From Phytobacter palmae (GTDB taxonomy: Bacteria > Pseudomonadota > Gammaproteobacteria > Enterobacterales > Enterobacteriaceae): DNA of 64,000 bases. The stretch lies in assembly GCA_900112785.1 (NCBI GenBank), contig FONB01000004.1, positions 186,488-250,487 of the forward strand. Direction: 5' to 3'. Position numbers and translations under genes: made by a program. This document shows positions 45,122-54,147 of this stretch, piece by piece. The notes beneath the pieces are model-generated. The model saw only the letters and a program-made list of their open reading frames with translations. It was not told the DNA's origin and ran no database searches. Numbering within the stretch: position 1 is the first letter of the stretch; every line of letters begins with the position of its first letter.

Positions 45122-46516
45122 TCAGATACCGATCATTTTCCAGTAAGGAATACCAATCAGGAAAAAGACCAGGACGTTAACCAGCACCATGATGGTGCCG
45201 AGCAGCCAGAAGGTTTTTTGCGGAACATAGCCGCTGGAAAAGGTGAAGACCCCTGCTCCGTTGCCGTAGTGGGTAAGCAGCGCCCCATAACCCGCAGAGA
45301 AGGCCAGTGACAGCGCGACATACATCGGATGTGCCTGGGTGGTCATCCCAAGGGTAAAGAGTACCGGGTAGAACGACACCACGAAGGCGCTGTTGGAGAC
45401 GAAGAAGTAACGCACCGCGAGGCTGATAAACACCAGTACACCCAGGGCGCTTATTTCACTCAGTTGCGACAGGTCGAGGTAGCCCTTGATCACATCCACC
45501 AGGTAGACATAGAAACCGCCTTTGGAGAGCGCGACCGCACACCCGTAAAACGCCCCATACCAGACGAACGTCTGCCAGGCCGATTTTTCGCTGACCACAT
45601 CGTTCCAGCTCAATACGCCGAACAATAACAGGCAGGCAAGGAAGGCGAGACCGACCGGAATAAACTCAATACCGGTAAGGGAGCCGGTCATCCAGCCGAT
45701 AATCCCCAGCAAGAAAAAGACGATCAGTAATTTCTCTTCACGCTTTACCGGGCCGAGTTCCTGCAACCCTTTGGCCGCAATTTCGTTAACATTGGTGATG
45801 GTTTTCAGCTCAGGCGCATAGAGCTTATAGAGGATCCAGGGCGCGGCTAACAGCACAATGCCTGCCGGTACGATGGCGGCTTTGAACCACACCATCCACT
45901 CGAGATTGACGTGCATTATCTCGTTGGCGAGCGAGACCGTAATGGAGTTGGTTGCCATCCCGGTCAGAAACAGGCTGGAGGTCCCCATCGATACCACGTA
46001 CATCAGGATCGTGAGATAGGCACCAATCTTGCGGCTGCCATCATCCGGCTTTGAACTCAGCGCTTCGGCGATATTACGGAAAATGGGGTAGGTGATACCG
46101 CCGGAACGCGACATGTTCGAGCCAGTTGCCGGCGCGAGCACGGTGTCTGTCACCATCATCAGGTAGCCCAGCGTCAGGGTATTTTTGCCATAGCGCTGAA
46201 GCAGCAGATAGGCGATACGTTTGCCTAATCCCGTGATCACGAAAGCCTTACAGATAATAAAAGCGCTGATGATAAACCACACCATCGGGCTACCGAATCC
46301 GGCGAACAGCGGACCTGGTTCAATCACCAGCGAGGCGAAACCGAGGATGATGAGCATGATGACGGCGTCGGTAAACGGGCGCAGGACCAGCCCGCACAGC
46401 ATCGCCAGATAGATACCGACCATTTCCCAGGTCTGGGCAGAAACGCCTTCCGGGTGAGGGATGACCCAGAACAGAACGGGAAAAAAGATAATGGGTAAGA
46501 GTTTAAGATAAAGCAT
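45122..46516 (-). CDS. DASS/SLC13-family anion symporter
   Basis: 464 residues, about 12 membrane segments, with the family features PHPEGVSAQTW near the start, ATGSNMSRSGGITYPIFRNI (anion-binding SNT-like hairpin) and HYGNGAGVFTFSSGYV. Relatives carry citrate, tartrate, malate or 2-oxoglutarate with Na+ or H+ or by exchange. Third gene of the operon; it probably imports the substrate of the pathway. Confidence 0.87.
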   Translation of the reverse strand: MLYLKLLPIIFFPVLFWVIPHPEGVSAQTWEMVGIYLAMLCGLVLRPFTDAVIMLIILGFASLVIEPGPLFAGFGSPMVWFIISAFIICKAFVITGLGKRIAYLLLQRYGKNTLTLGYLMMVTDTVLAPATGSNMSRSGGITYPIFRNIAEALSSKPDDGSRKIGAYLTILMYVVSMGTSSLFLTGMATNSITVSLANEIMHVNLEWMVWFKAAIVPAGIVLLAAPWILYKLYAPELKTITNVNEIAAKGLQELGPVKREEKLLIVFFLLGIIGWMTGSLTGIEFIPVGLAFLACLLLFGVLSWNDVVSEKSAWQTFVWYGAFYGCAVALSKGGFYVYLVDVIKGYLDLSQLSEISALGVLVFISLAVRYFFVSNSAFVVSFYPVLFTLGMTTQAHPMYVALSLAFSAGYGALLTHYGNGAGVFTFSSGYVPQKTFWLLGTIMVLVNVLVFFLIGIPYWKMIGI

Positions 46517-46584
46517 TTTACATTACCTGTATTTAATAGCCGCACGCCGTCACGCGACGTGCAGCATTTCATTATTGGCACTGA

Positions 46585-47283
46585 TTAGCGGTAGACGTCG
46601 TCAATAAACTCAACGCCTTTTTCGTCTAGTGATTTTCTTACCCATGCGCGGTTGGCGGTGCCGTTTTTCGCTGCTTCCACTTTGCCCGCATCAAATCTGG
46701 AGTAGTCTGTCGCTTTGTCGAGCAGGTCTGCTGCATCGTTCAGCGGTATGACGATAACTCCGTCAGCATCACCCACAATCAGATCGCCCGGGCAGACCGC
46801 CACGCCGCCTACGGCGATTGGCGTATTCACTTCGCCCGGACCTTCTTTAAATGGGCCAGCCGGGTTCGAACCGGTGGCGAAGATAGGGAAGTCCAGAACG
46901 GAAAGGGCATCAATATCGCGAATCGGTCCATCCAGCACGATACCGGCGATTTTTTTGGTGCAGTGGGCGTAAGCCACCATGATTTCGCCCATCAGCGCCC
47001 GGGAACGATCGCCTTCGTTAGAGACCACGATGACATCATTTTCCGTTGCCATATCCAGTGCGGCATGCAGCATCAGGTTGTCACCCGCGCGCGCTTTCAC
47101 CGTAATGGCATAGCCCGCCATAATAGGTTTCTTCGGTGACGAAATACGTTTAATGCCATTGCCGAGGACCGCAATACGATTCATGGTGTCGGCGATATTC
47201 GCTGCGGGCAGTTTCTCGTAATGTTTTAATAACTCAACGTCGAACGCCGGACGCCGGGTGAAAATACGGTTACCAATAGACAT
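46585..47283 (-). CDS. RraA-like / HMG-CHA-type aldolase family protein
   Basis: 232 residues. AAGGAGAAAATC sets ATG 47283. Motifs: ANIADTMNR, the pyruvate/metal site GDLIVGDADGVIVIP and DGPIRDID. The family includes 4-hydroxy-4-methyl-2-oxoglutarate aldolases that split tricarboxylic 2-oxo acids to pyruvate, as well as the RNase E inhibitor RraA. Its place in a catabolic operon and its length favour an aldolase or decarboxylase role. Confidence 0.85.
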   Translation of the reverse strand: MSIGNRIFTRRPAFDVELLKHYEKLPAANIADTMNRIAVLGNGIKRISSPKKPIMAGYAITVKARAGDNLMLHAALDMATENDVIVVSNEGDRSRALMGEIMVAYAHCTKKIAGIVLDGPIRDIDALSVLDFPIFATGSNPAGPFKEGPGEVNTPIAVGGVAVCPGDLIVGDADGVIVIPLNDAADLLDKATDYSRFDAGKVEAAKNGTANRAWVRKSLDEKGVEFIDDVYR

Positions 47284-47293
47284 GATTTTCTCC

Positions 47294-48247
47294 TTAAAAA
47301 CCCGGCACCGGCCAGGACGGTTTTTTACCTGATAACACTTCGTCGATACCAATAGCGGAGTGCAAAGACGCGCGATCGGTCGCTTCTTTTGTGGCAGCGC
47401 CAATATGCGGGCCAATGACGATATTGCTGAGGGCGAAAATGGGATCTGCGGGGTCAAACGGCTCTTTTTTCAGAACATCAACACCTGCACCGGCAATGGT
47501 GTGTGTTGATAGCGCATGGTAGAGCGCTTTTTCATCGACCAGTTTGCCGCGTGCGGTATTAATGAAATACGCGGTCGGTTTCATCAGCGAGAACTGTTTT
47601 TCGCCAACAAAGTCGGTCGTTTCGGCCGTGGTAGGGCAGTGCAGGGAGACAAAATCGCTCTCTTTAAAGATCCGGTCAAAGTCATTGGTTAACTCAACCC
47701 CTTCCGGCACCTGGTCCTGAGTTTTGTACGGGTCATACGCAATGACTTTCATGTTAAAGCCGTGCAGGGCTTTGATGGCGACGCGGGAACCGATGTTGCC
47801 CACCCCTACCAGGCCTACGGTTTTACCGTCCAGCTCCACTTTTGGGGTGCGCAGTTTTGCCCAGTAGTAATCTTCAAGCATTTTTTCTTCGACCAGCCTG
47901 AAATTACGTGAACAGTGCAGCATGTAAAAAATGGCCAGCTCGGCAACAGACATGCTGTTAGCAATCGGTGCATTTAATACTGTCACGCCGTGACGTTTCG
48001 CGGAGTCTAAATCGACGGTGTCGTAACCAGCCCCATGGCGAGCAACAACTTTCAGTTTTTTCGCGGCTTCAAATACGCGATCGGACATTTTTGAAAGGCG
48101 CACAATAATACCGTCGCAATCCGGAATGTCGCGGATGATATCTTCTTCTTCCATACCGGAACCTGTAATAAGCTCATATCCCCGGCTTTCAAGATATTCT
48201 CTCCCTTCCTGCATGATTTCTTGTGGAAGTAAAATTTTATAAGTCAT
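47294..48247 (-). CDS. D-isomer 2-hydroxyacid dehydrogenase (SerA-like)
   Basis: 317 residues. NAD loop GLVGVGNIGSRVA with an acidic residue after the second strand (AYDPYK), catalytic Arg in INTARGKLVDE and His in VIGPHIGAATKEA. It probably interconverts a 2-hydroxy acid and a 2-oxo acid, handing the oxo acid to the RraA-like aldolase. No ACT domain, unlike SerA. GGAGAGCG sets ATG 48247. First gene of the operon; the sigma-54 promoter is 35 bases upstream. Confidence 0.9.
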   Translation of the reverse strand: MTYKILLPQEIMQEGREYLESRGYELITGSGMEEEDIIRDIPDCDGIIVRLSKMSDRVFEAAKKLKVVARHGAGYDTVDLDSAKRHGVTVLNAPIANSMSVAELAIFYMLHCSRNFRLVEEKMLEDYYWAKLRTPKVELDGKTVGLVGVGNIGSRVAIKALHGFNMKVIAYDPYKTQDQVPEGVELTNDFDRIFKESDFVSLHCPTTAETTDFVGEKQFSLMKPTAYFINTARGKLVDEKALYHALSTHTIAGAGVDVLKKEPFDPADPIFALSNIVIGPHIGAATKEATDRASLHSAIGIDEVLSGKKPSWPVPGF

Positions 48248-48281
48248 CTGACGCTCTCCATGGTTGTTTTGCACTGATAAT

Positions 48282-48297
48282 TGCAGGTGGCGTGCCA
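48282..48297 (-). promoter_or_regulatory. Sigma-54 (-24/-12) promoter of the catabolic operon
   Basis: On the minus strand: TGGCACG-CCAC-CTGCA, against the consensus TGGCACG-N4-TTGCW; the only difference is C for T. The start codon of the first gene is 34 bases downstream and the regulator for it is encoded next to the operon. Confidence 0.88.
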
Positions 48298-48429
48298 GGA
48301 GCGTAAATGACGAATACAATAAAATAATAAGTTTTTGATATTATTGCATTTTTTATTTTATGTTATTTTTGTGTGATATTTTTTTGTGGTGACAGAAATC
48401 ACAAAACCAGATCTGGTCTCAAACACATT

Positions 48430-48458
48430 CATTTCATTTTGAAATGAGTGAATTTCAC
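48430..48458. promoter_or_regulatory. Candidate upstream activator sites
   Basis: Two adjacent perfect palindromes: CATTTCATTTTGAAATG (48430-48446) and GTGAATTTCAC (48448-48458), 133-161 bp upstream of the -24 element. Spacing fits enhancer sites of a sigma-54 activator; they could also serve the divergent LysR-like gene. Confidence 0.55.
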
Positions 48459-48597
48459 TTTTAAATTGTGATTTTTAACACTGTCACACTATATTCATGA
48501 CCGTTTTAAAAGGCTTAAAAAATTGACAACATCTATTTGTTTGATAATTATACTTTGCATTCGGGTTCTCTGCTTGAGCTCGCAATAGTAGGAATAA

Positions 48598-48873
48598 ATG
48601 ATGACTGTTGAATTAATGAATGCATTCCTTTCTGCAGTGCGCAGTGGAAGTCTTCCAGCCGCAGCAGGCTTTTTAGGTGTAAGTCAGAACTGTTTATCTG
48701 AACGTCTGCAAATGCTCGAAAATAATGTCGGATTTACCCTTATTCAACGTGGACGGAATATTCGGTCGGTAACGTTAACCGAAAAAGGGCAGCAGTTTTA
48801 TGCCTTATCACCGAAGATTATGGCCGTGCTGTATGAGGTGGAGAATATTAAAACACCCCTTCGGAAGGAGTGA
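48598..48873 (+). CDS. Stand-alone LysR-type DNA-binding domain
   Basis: Only 91 residues: the complete LysR helix-turn-helix (MNAFLSAVRSGSLPAAAGFL, VSQNCLSERLQMLENNVG) and the linker start, but no effector domain. The stop is clean and no downstream frame continues the protein, so it is either a remnant or a minimal ligand-independent regulator. AGGA precedes the two possible ATGs (48598, 48601). It is divergent from the sigma-54 operon and 176 bases before the AEC gene. Confidence 0.75.
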   Translation: MMTVELMNAFLSAVRSGSLPAAAGFLGVSQNCLSERLQMLENNVGFTLIQRGRNIRSVTLTEKGQQFYALSPKIMAVLYEVENIKTPLRKE

Positions 48874-49049
48874 AAACATACTGGCGTGATTCGACGTCAG
48901 TATGTGCAATTGCTGAACTGGTGGTTATAAATATTGTGATGATCCACAAACACCGTTTCAGCCTGACTGACTCTGAAAGGCAAAACCCCTATACTGCCAA
49001 AAAAAGATAAAAATCATTCATTTTTACGCTGATACAGGCAGGGTGAGGG

Positions 49050-50024
49050 ATGGAGACGGTGACTTTTCTGGGGCAGCTTACGCAGCAGATGATATTGTCT
49101 GCGCCTTTATTTTCATTAATTGCATTAGGTTATTGTCTGGGACGTTTTGCTGGCTGGCCGGAAGCCGCCAGTGGAGTATTTAACCGCTTTTGTTTTTCGA
49201 TTGCCTTACCCTGCATGTTATTTAAGGTAATGAGTAAGTTCTACCAAAGCCCACCGGTTGATATGCGTTTGCTGATAGCCTATTTCGGCAGTTGCCTGTT
49301 GGTATATATCGTTGGGCGCATTGTTGCAAAACGCGTGTTTGACCTCGACGCTGTTTCGGCATCGGTATTTGGCCTCGGGGGTATTTTTTCCAACAACGTG
49401 ATGCTCGGGATCCCGGTGGCGGTAATTCTTCTGGGGCAGGCCAGCCTCGCCTCGGTCGCGCTGGTACTGGTGTTTAACAGCCTGATTCTGTGGACGCTGG
49501 TCACCGTCTCGGTGGAGTGGGCGCAGAGCGGCAGTTTTTCCTGGAAAGGCATCGGCAAAACCCTGGTCAACGTGCTGCGTAATCCGCTGATTATCGGCAT
49601 TTTTTCTGGCTTTGCATGGAGCGCAACTCACCATCCTCTGCCGCAATTTGTTGATGGCCCCGTCAGTATGCTTGGGCAGATTGCCGCGCCGTTAACTCTG
49701 GTAACGCTGGGCATGAGCCTCTCGCACTACAATATCAGCCAGGGGCTGCGGGAAAGCGCGGCTATCTGCCTGATTAAACTGGTGTTGATGCCAGCGCTGA
49801 TTTGGGCGCTCGCTTACGCACTGCATCTGCCGCAGCAGGAGAGCCAGGTGGTGGTTTTACTGGGGTCAATGGCGGTGGGGATAAACGTCTATCTGATGGC
49901 GCAGAAATTCAAGGCGCTGCAAGGGGCGACGGCAACCAGCATGTTGATTTCCACTCTGCTTTCTACCCTGACTACGCCAGTGCTGATGATCCTGATGAGC
50001 CGCTTCTATCCGGCATGGCCGTAA
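49050..50024 (+). CDS. AEC family (auxin efflux carrier-like) transporter
   Basis: 324 residues with about ten hydrophobic segments in two five-helix halves (PLFSLIALGYCLGRFAG; APLTLVTLGMSL). Bacterial relatives such as MdcF carry malonate or other mono/dicarboxylates. AGGGTGAGGG precedes the ATG. Substrate unknown; the nearby carboxylate-type operon makes an organic acid plausible. Confidence 0.87.
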   Translation: METVTFLGQLTQQMILSAPLFSLIALGYCLGRFAGWPEAASGVFNRFCFSIALPCMLFKVMSKFYQSPPVDMRLLIAYFGSCLLVYIVGRIVAKRVFDLDAVSASVFGLGGIFSNNVMLGIPVAVILLGQASLASVALVLVFNSLILWTLVTVSVEWAQSGSFSWKGIGKTLVNVLRNPLIIGIFSGFAWSATHHPLPQFVDGPVSMLGQIAAPLTLVTLGMSLSHYNISQGLRESAAICLIKLVLMPALIWALAYALHLPQQESQVVVLLGSMAVGINVYLMAQKFKALQGATATSMLISTLLSTLTTPVLMILMSRFYPAWP

Positions 50025-50032
50025 ATTCTCCC

Positions 50033-50057
50033 GGCAGGGCACACCGCGTGCCCTGCC
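50033..50057. terminator. Hairpin between convergent AEC and SDR genes
   Basis: GGCAGGGCAC (50033-50042) and GTGCCCTGCC (50048-50057) form a perfect 10-bp stem with an ACCGC loop, 8 bases after the AEC stop and 9 before the SDR stop. A strong stem but no U-tract. Confidence 0.55.
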
Positions 50058-50066
50058 AGAAACGCA

Positions 50067-50861
50067 CTAAATAATGTCATCCACCACGCCGCCGTCAACG
50101 CGCAGCGCCGCGCCTGAGGTCGCCGATGCCTGAGTTGAGCATACGTAGACCACCATGTTCGCCACTTCTTCAACCGTTGCCGCGCGCTGAATAACGGAGC
50201 TGGGACGATTGGCCATCACGAACTCTTTCGCCAGCGTTTCCAGTGACTTGCCAGTCCTTGCCACTTCGTCCTGCATCATGGCGGCAAAACCATCGGAAAG
50301 GGTTGGGCCGGGTAACACGCTGTTGACCGTCACGCCACTACCGGCGACAAATTTTGCCAGCCCGCGCGCCAGCGAGAGCTGGGCCGTTTTGGTCACGCCG
50401 TAATGAATCATATCGGCAGGAATGTTGCGCGCCGATTCCGAGGAGATAAAGACCACGCGGCCCCAGCCTTTTTTCACCATCGCTGGCAGCAACGCACGGG
50501 AAAGACGCACGCCCGACATCACATTGGTTTGCCAGTAATTTTCCCAGGTCGCATCGTCGGTGGCATAAAAATCCTGCGGCCCGTAAATCCCGGCATTATT
50601 GACCAGGATATCGGCATCCGTTGCCGCGCTTAATAAGGCTTCAACACCCTCCGCCGAACTCAGGTCAGCAATGGCGGTACGCACTTTTGCGCCCGGTACA
50701 CGCTCATTCAGCGCCTGGAGCGCTTTATTCACTGACGCCTCGCTACGTCCGTTGAGGATCACTTCCGCACCGCTTTCGGCAAGCCCCGTGGCTATGGCGA
50801 AACCAATGCCACCGGTCGAGGCGGTGACCAGTGCGACTTTCCCACTCAGATCAATTTTCAT
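50067..50861 (-). CDS. Short-chain dehydrogenase/reductase
   Basis: 264 residues. TASTGGIGFAIA nucleotide loop, NNAG, catalytic Ser (FISSESA) and YGVTK for Tyr-Lys. AGGAG before ATG 50861 excludes the extended start at 50909. It probably reduces a keto or oxidises a hydroxy substrate with NAD(P); substrate unknown. It is divergent from the HcxA-like gene, with a long palindrome between them. Confidence 0.9.
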   Translation of the reverse strand: MKIDLSGKVALVTASTGGIGFAIATGLAESGAEVILNGRSEASVNKALQALNERVPGAKVRTAIADLSSAEGVEALLSAATDADILVNNAGIYGPQDFYATDDATWENYWQTNVMSGVRLSRALLPAMVKKGWGRVVFISSESARNIPADMIHYGVTKTAQLSLARGLAKFVAGSGVTVNSVLPGPTLSDGFAAMMQDEVARTGKSLETLAKEFVMANRPSSVIQRAATVEEVANMVVYVCSTQASATSGAALRVDGGVVDDII

Positions 50862-50995
50862 CCTCTGCTCCTGTACCTTTATGTGAATGCAGTGGAATAA
50901 GCGTAGCACTTTGCCTGAATCGCGATGTCTGGATGGTCATCCCAGGTTTGTATAAAAGAATATGTTCGCAAATAACACTGGTACCGCTTAGCTGA

Positions 50996-51019
50996 TATTT
51001 TGATATCGATATGAAAATA
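50996..51019. promoter_or_regulatory. 24-bp near-perfect palindrome between divergent genes
   Basis: TATTTT, G, ATAT, CG, ATAT, G, AAAATA in order: symmetric about 51007/51008 with only one mismatched pair (the two G positions). A 2-fold repressor operator for one or both of the divergent dehydrogenase genes is the simplest reading. Confidence 0.55.
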
Positions 51020-51094
51020 GAAGAAATAGAGATTATTGTTTTTAATTTTTATTTTTGTAGCATGGTGAGATAAAGCGAAATAATTCGCGCACAC

Positions 51095-52213
51095 ATGGAC
51101 ATGCCAATGCTTGCGATAAAAACTCCGCAGACCTGGTTTCACCAGTCTGGTATTCGTCATGACGCAGGAAAATATATTGCGCCGCTTACCCAACATATTT
51201 TAATTATTACCAGCGTAAAGGCATGGGCGCAGGTTAACCCAGGGCTTGAAGAGAGCTTACGCGCCAGCGGCATCCGCTGGCAGACGGAGATCATGACCGG
51301 TTACTGTACCGAAGATAGCGTTGCCCGCTATGTGCAGCGGGCAAAAAAACTGGGGGTGCAGTTTATTGTCGGCGTCGGTGGTGGTCGCGTTTTGGATACC
51401 GCCAAAGCTGTCGCCGATACCCTTGAGGGCGGTGAATCCATCACTATTCCCACACTGGCAGCGACCTGTGCGGCCTGGTCTCCTCTGGCGGTTTTCTATA
51501 CGGATGAAGGCGCGCAGATCAGTAGCCAGGCTTTACGCACGCTGCCGCGCCTGGTGCTGGTGGATAGCGAAGTCATTGCCCGTAGCGACGTGCGATATTT
51601 AAAAGCAGGTATCGTCGATGCGCTGGCAAAATGGTATGAATTTCGTCCCTATTTGCAGAAAAACCCCGATAATCTTGGGCTGCAATTAAAAGTGCAAAAT
51701 GCGCGTCTGGCCGTCGAAATTTATGAAAAACACGGTCAACAGGCTATTCGTGATAATAAAGCCCAGGTGGTGTCGGATGCGCTGATCAATGTGATTGAGG
51801 CCAATATTGCGGTGGCCGGTATGGCAAACAGCGTGCGCGGCGAAATCCCCACACCTGGCGTGGCGCATGCGATTCATAACCGGCTCACCCACGAGCCGGC
51901 TTTGCGCCAGTGGCTGCATGGTGAACGTGTGGGATTCAGCCTGCTGGTGCAATCCATTCTGGAAAATGACAACAACCAGCCCGACCCGGTATTACTGGCG
52001 CTACTGCGTCAGTATGAGATGCCGCTAACCCTGGCACCGCTCAAAGAGATCCGCCTGGCGGTCATCCAGGCGGTGGCGCGCAGTATTCCCTTCCCGCGTG
52101 ATGCTCTGGAGCATTTACCGTTCACACTCGAACCCACGCGTATTGAGCAGGCGCTGCGTCTTACAGAACAATATGTTTCAACCCGTGCGTATGCCCGTGA
52201 TCTGGCGGGGTAG
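51095..52213 (+). CDS. Iron-type dehydrogenase, HcxA/GldA-like
   Basis: 372 residues. NAD motif [32 protein letters not shown] (HcxA/YbdH signature), DALAKWYE and AHAIHNRL plus LHGERVGF with metal His residues. E. coli HcxA reduces 2-oxo carboxylates; a similar 2-hydroxy/oxo acid role is possible. No clear ribosome site before 51095, so the start may be one of the nearby codons (51101, 51107). Its 3' end overlaps convergent nikR by 53 bases. Confidence 0.85.
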   Translation: MDMPMLAIKTPQTWFHQSGIRHDAGKYIAPLTQHILIITSVKAWAQVNPGLEESLRASGIRWQTEIMTGYCTEDSVARYVQRAKKLGVQFIVGVGGGRVLDTAKAVADTLEGGESITIPTLAATCAAWSPLAVFYTDEGAQISSQALRTLPRLVLVDSEVIARSDVRYLKAGIVDALAKWYEFRPYLQKNPDNLGLQLKVQNARLAVEIYEKHGQQAIRDNKAQVVSDALINVIEANIAVAGMANSVRGEIPTPGVAHAIHNRLTHEPALRQWLHGERVGFSLLVQSILENDNNQPDPVLLALLRQYEMPLTLAPLKEIRLAVIQAVARSIPFPRDALEHLPFTLEPTRIEQALRLTEQYVSTRAYARDLAG

Positions 52214-52610
52214 TCTCATCCGTAACGCGCTGAAGATGGCCGTGACGCACACCGCGCTGGGCGATGACGCTATCGGCAAACTGCTGAACATCGCCCATTT
52301 TTCCTTTCAGGACGGCGATCTCCAGGCAGTCGTCATGGTTGATATGCACATGTAACGTGGCGACGGAGAGGTCATGATGGTGGTGCTGCGTGGCGACAAT
52401 GCGGCTCGCCAGATCGCGCTTTTCATGTTCATACACATATGACAGCACCGCATAGCCCCGTGTGTCCTGCTCGCAGGCCGCTTGCTGGGTGAGTGCATCG
52501 CGTAAAATATCCCGCAACGCTTCGGAGCGATTGTGATAGCCACGGCGCTGGCTGAGATCGTCAAGGGTGACAAGCAGGTCATCATCAAGAGTAACGGTTA
52601 CGCGTTGCAT
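52161..52610 (-). CDS. nikR: Nickel-responsive regulator NikR with extended C-terminus
   Basis: Represses nikABCDE when nickel is plentiful. Ribbon-helix-helix start [20 protein letters not shown] and ACT-like metal domain with the nickel ligands in [17 protein letters not shown] and CLEIAVLKG. 149 residues versus 133 in E. coli; the extra tail after RHGHLQ is His-containing ([10 protein letters not shown]) and is coded over the 3' end of the convergent dehydrogenase gene. Starts 13 bases inside the nikE 3' end. Confidence 0.95.
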   Translation of the reverse strand: MQRVTVTLDDDLLVTLDDLSQRRGYHNRSEALRDILRDALTQQAACEQDTRGYAVLSYVYEHEKRDLASRIVATQHHHHDLSVATLHVHINHDDCLEIAVLKGKMGDVQQFADSVIAQRGVRHGHLQRVTDETTPPDHGHTHGLKHIVL

Positions 52611-53386
52611 GGCAGCGTTCCTGGAGTTCGGGTTTTGGGAAAGGCGGGCAGGACGGCCTGTTGCAGCGCCTGTCCGGCCAGGGAGGTAAAACGTAATGGG
52701 TGAGTGACGGCAATATCTTCGGTGATATGGCCGTTCTCCATCACCACCACGCGCTGGCAAAAACGCTCCACCAGACGCAAATCGTGGGTGATAAACAGGC
52801 AGGCGATGCCCGAGTGCTGTTGCAGTTTTTTCAGCAGACGAATGATGCCTGCCTGCAATACCAGATCAAGGCTGGACACGGCCTCATCAAGGATAAGCAG
52901 CGTCGGGCGAGTCGCCAGCGCGCGGGCCAGGCAGACGCGCTGTAACTGCCCACCGCTCAGTTGAGGCGGGCGCTGGTCCAGCAGGCTGCTTTCCAGTTCC
53001 ACATCGCGCATCAACTGTTCGATACGGGCGCACTGCTCCGTTTTGCTTAAGGTAATAAGATGGCGCAGCGGTTCAGCGAGGATTTCGCGCACCGTTTTAC
53101 GTGGGTTGGCCGCGCTGATGGCGTCCTGAAAGACCAGTTGAATATCCCGGCGGAAATCTTTTTTCATCGCCCCGGTCATTCTGGCAAGTGATGTACCCTG
53201 CCAGATGATATCGCCGCTGACGGGCTTTTCCAGCCCAACCAGCAGACGCGCCAGCGTGCTTTTGCCGCAGCCGCTGCGTCCTAATAACGCGAGACTTTCC
53301 CCGCTATTGATCGCAAGGGAGATATTCTCCAGCACCGGGTGAGTATGATAGCGGTGGGAGACATCAGACATCGTGAGTAAATTCAT
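52598..53386 (-). CDS. nikE: Nickel ABC transporter ATP-binding protein
   Basis: 262 residues. Walker [10 protein letters not shown], signature [15 protein letters not shown], Walker [13 protein letters not shown]. Energises nickel uptake with NikD. Its start overlaps the nikD stop by one base and its end overlaps nikR. Confidence 0.96.
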   Translation of the reverse strand: MNLLTMSDVSHRYHTHPVLENISLAINSGESLALLGRSGCGKSTLARLLVGLEKPVSGDIIWQGTSLARMTGAMKKDFRRDIQLVFQDAISAANPRKTVREILAEPLRHLITLSKTEQCARIEQLMRDVELESSLLDQRPPQLSGGQLQRVCLARALATRPTLLILDEAVSSLDLVLQAGIIRLLKKLQQHSGIACLFITHDLRLVERFCQRVVVMENGHITEDIAVTHPLRFTSLAGQALQQAVLPAFPKTRTPGTLPCNA

Positions 53387-54147
53387 TAACCCAGCTCCAT
53401 ACCGTACAGCGCAAGGTGTGCCGCCAGCAGGTTGCGTGTCACAGGATGCTGCGGCGCGCTAAATAGCACATCGACACTGCCCTGCTCGACAATACGCCCC
53501 GCCTCCATCACCGCCACGTCATCGGCGAGTCGCGCCACCACGCCCATATCATGGGTGACCAGTAATATGCCGCAATGTCGGGTCTGCAAGAGACGTTCGA
53601 GCAGATCGAGAATTCTGGCCTGTGCCACGGCGTCCAGGTCGGTGGTGGGCTCGTCGGCAACAATAAACGCCGCGTCGCTAAGCAGCGCCATGGCGATCAT
53701 CATGCGCTGCAACATGCCGCCACTCATCTCAAAAGGATAGAGCGTCAGCACCCGTTCCGGCGCATCCAGCCCAACGTCGGTCAGGGCGGCAACAAGCGTG
53801 GCGTCATCTGCCGGTTTACCCAGCGCCAGGCAGGTTTCCCGCGCGTGCGCCGCCATGGTCCGCAGTGGGTTAAAGGCGCTGCGTGGGTTTTGCATAATGG
53901 TCGCCACCTTAAGTCCGCGCAGCGCCTGTGGCGAGATCGGGTGACCATCCGCCAGCAGCGTGCCCGCCGTTTGCCGCACACCCGCAGGCAATACGCCGAG
54001 CGCGGCGGCGCAGGTCAGCGATTTCCCGCTGCCGCTTCCACCCACCAGCGCCAGCACGCGCCCGCGTTTAAGGGTGAGTGAGACGTCGCAGGTGAGGGGA
54101 CGCTGCGCCTCAAGGGTGAAATTTCGCAGTTCAAGTTGCGCAGGCAT
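53386..54147 (-). CDS. nikD: Nickel ABC transporter ATP-binding protein
   Basis: 253 residues. Walker [10 protein letters not shown], signature [15 protein letters not shown], Walker [13 protein letters not shown]. Second ATPase of the NikABCDE importer; one-base overlaps with nikC and nikE indicate a single coupled transcript. Confidence 0.96.
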   Translation of the reverse strand: MPAQLELRNFTLEAQRPLTCDVSLTLKRGRVLALVGGSGSGKSLTCAAALGVLPAGVRQTAGTLLADGHPISPQALRGLKVATIMQNPRSAFNPLRTMAAHARETCLALGKPADDATLVAALTDVGLDAPERVLTLYPFEMSGGMLQRMMIAMALLSDAAFIVADEPTTDLDAVAQARILDLLERLLQTRHCGILLVTHDMGVVARLADDVAVMEAGRIVEQGSVDVLFSAPQHPVTRNLLAAHLALYGMELG

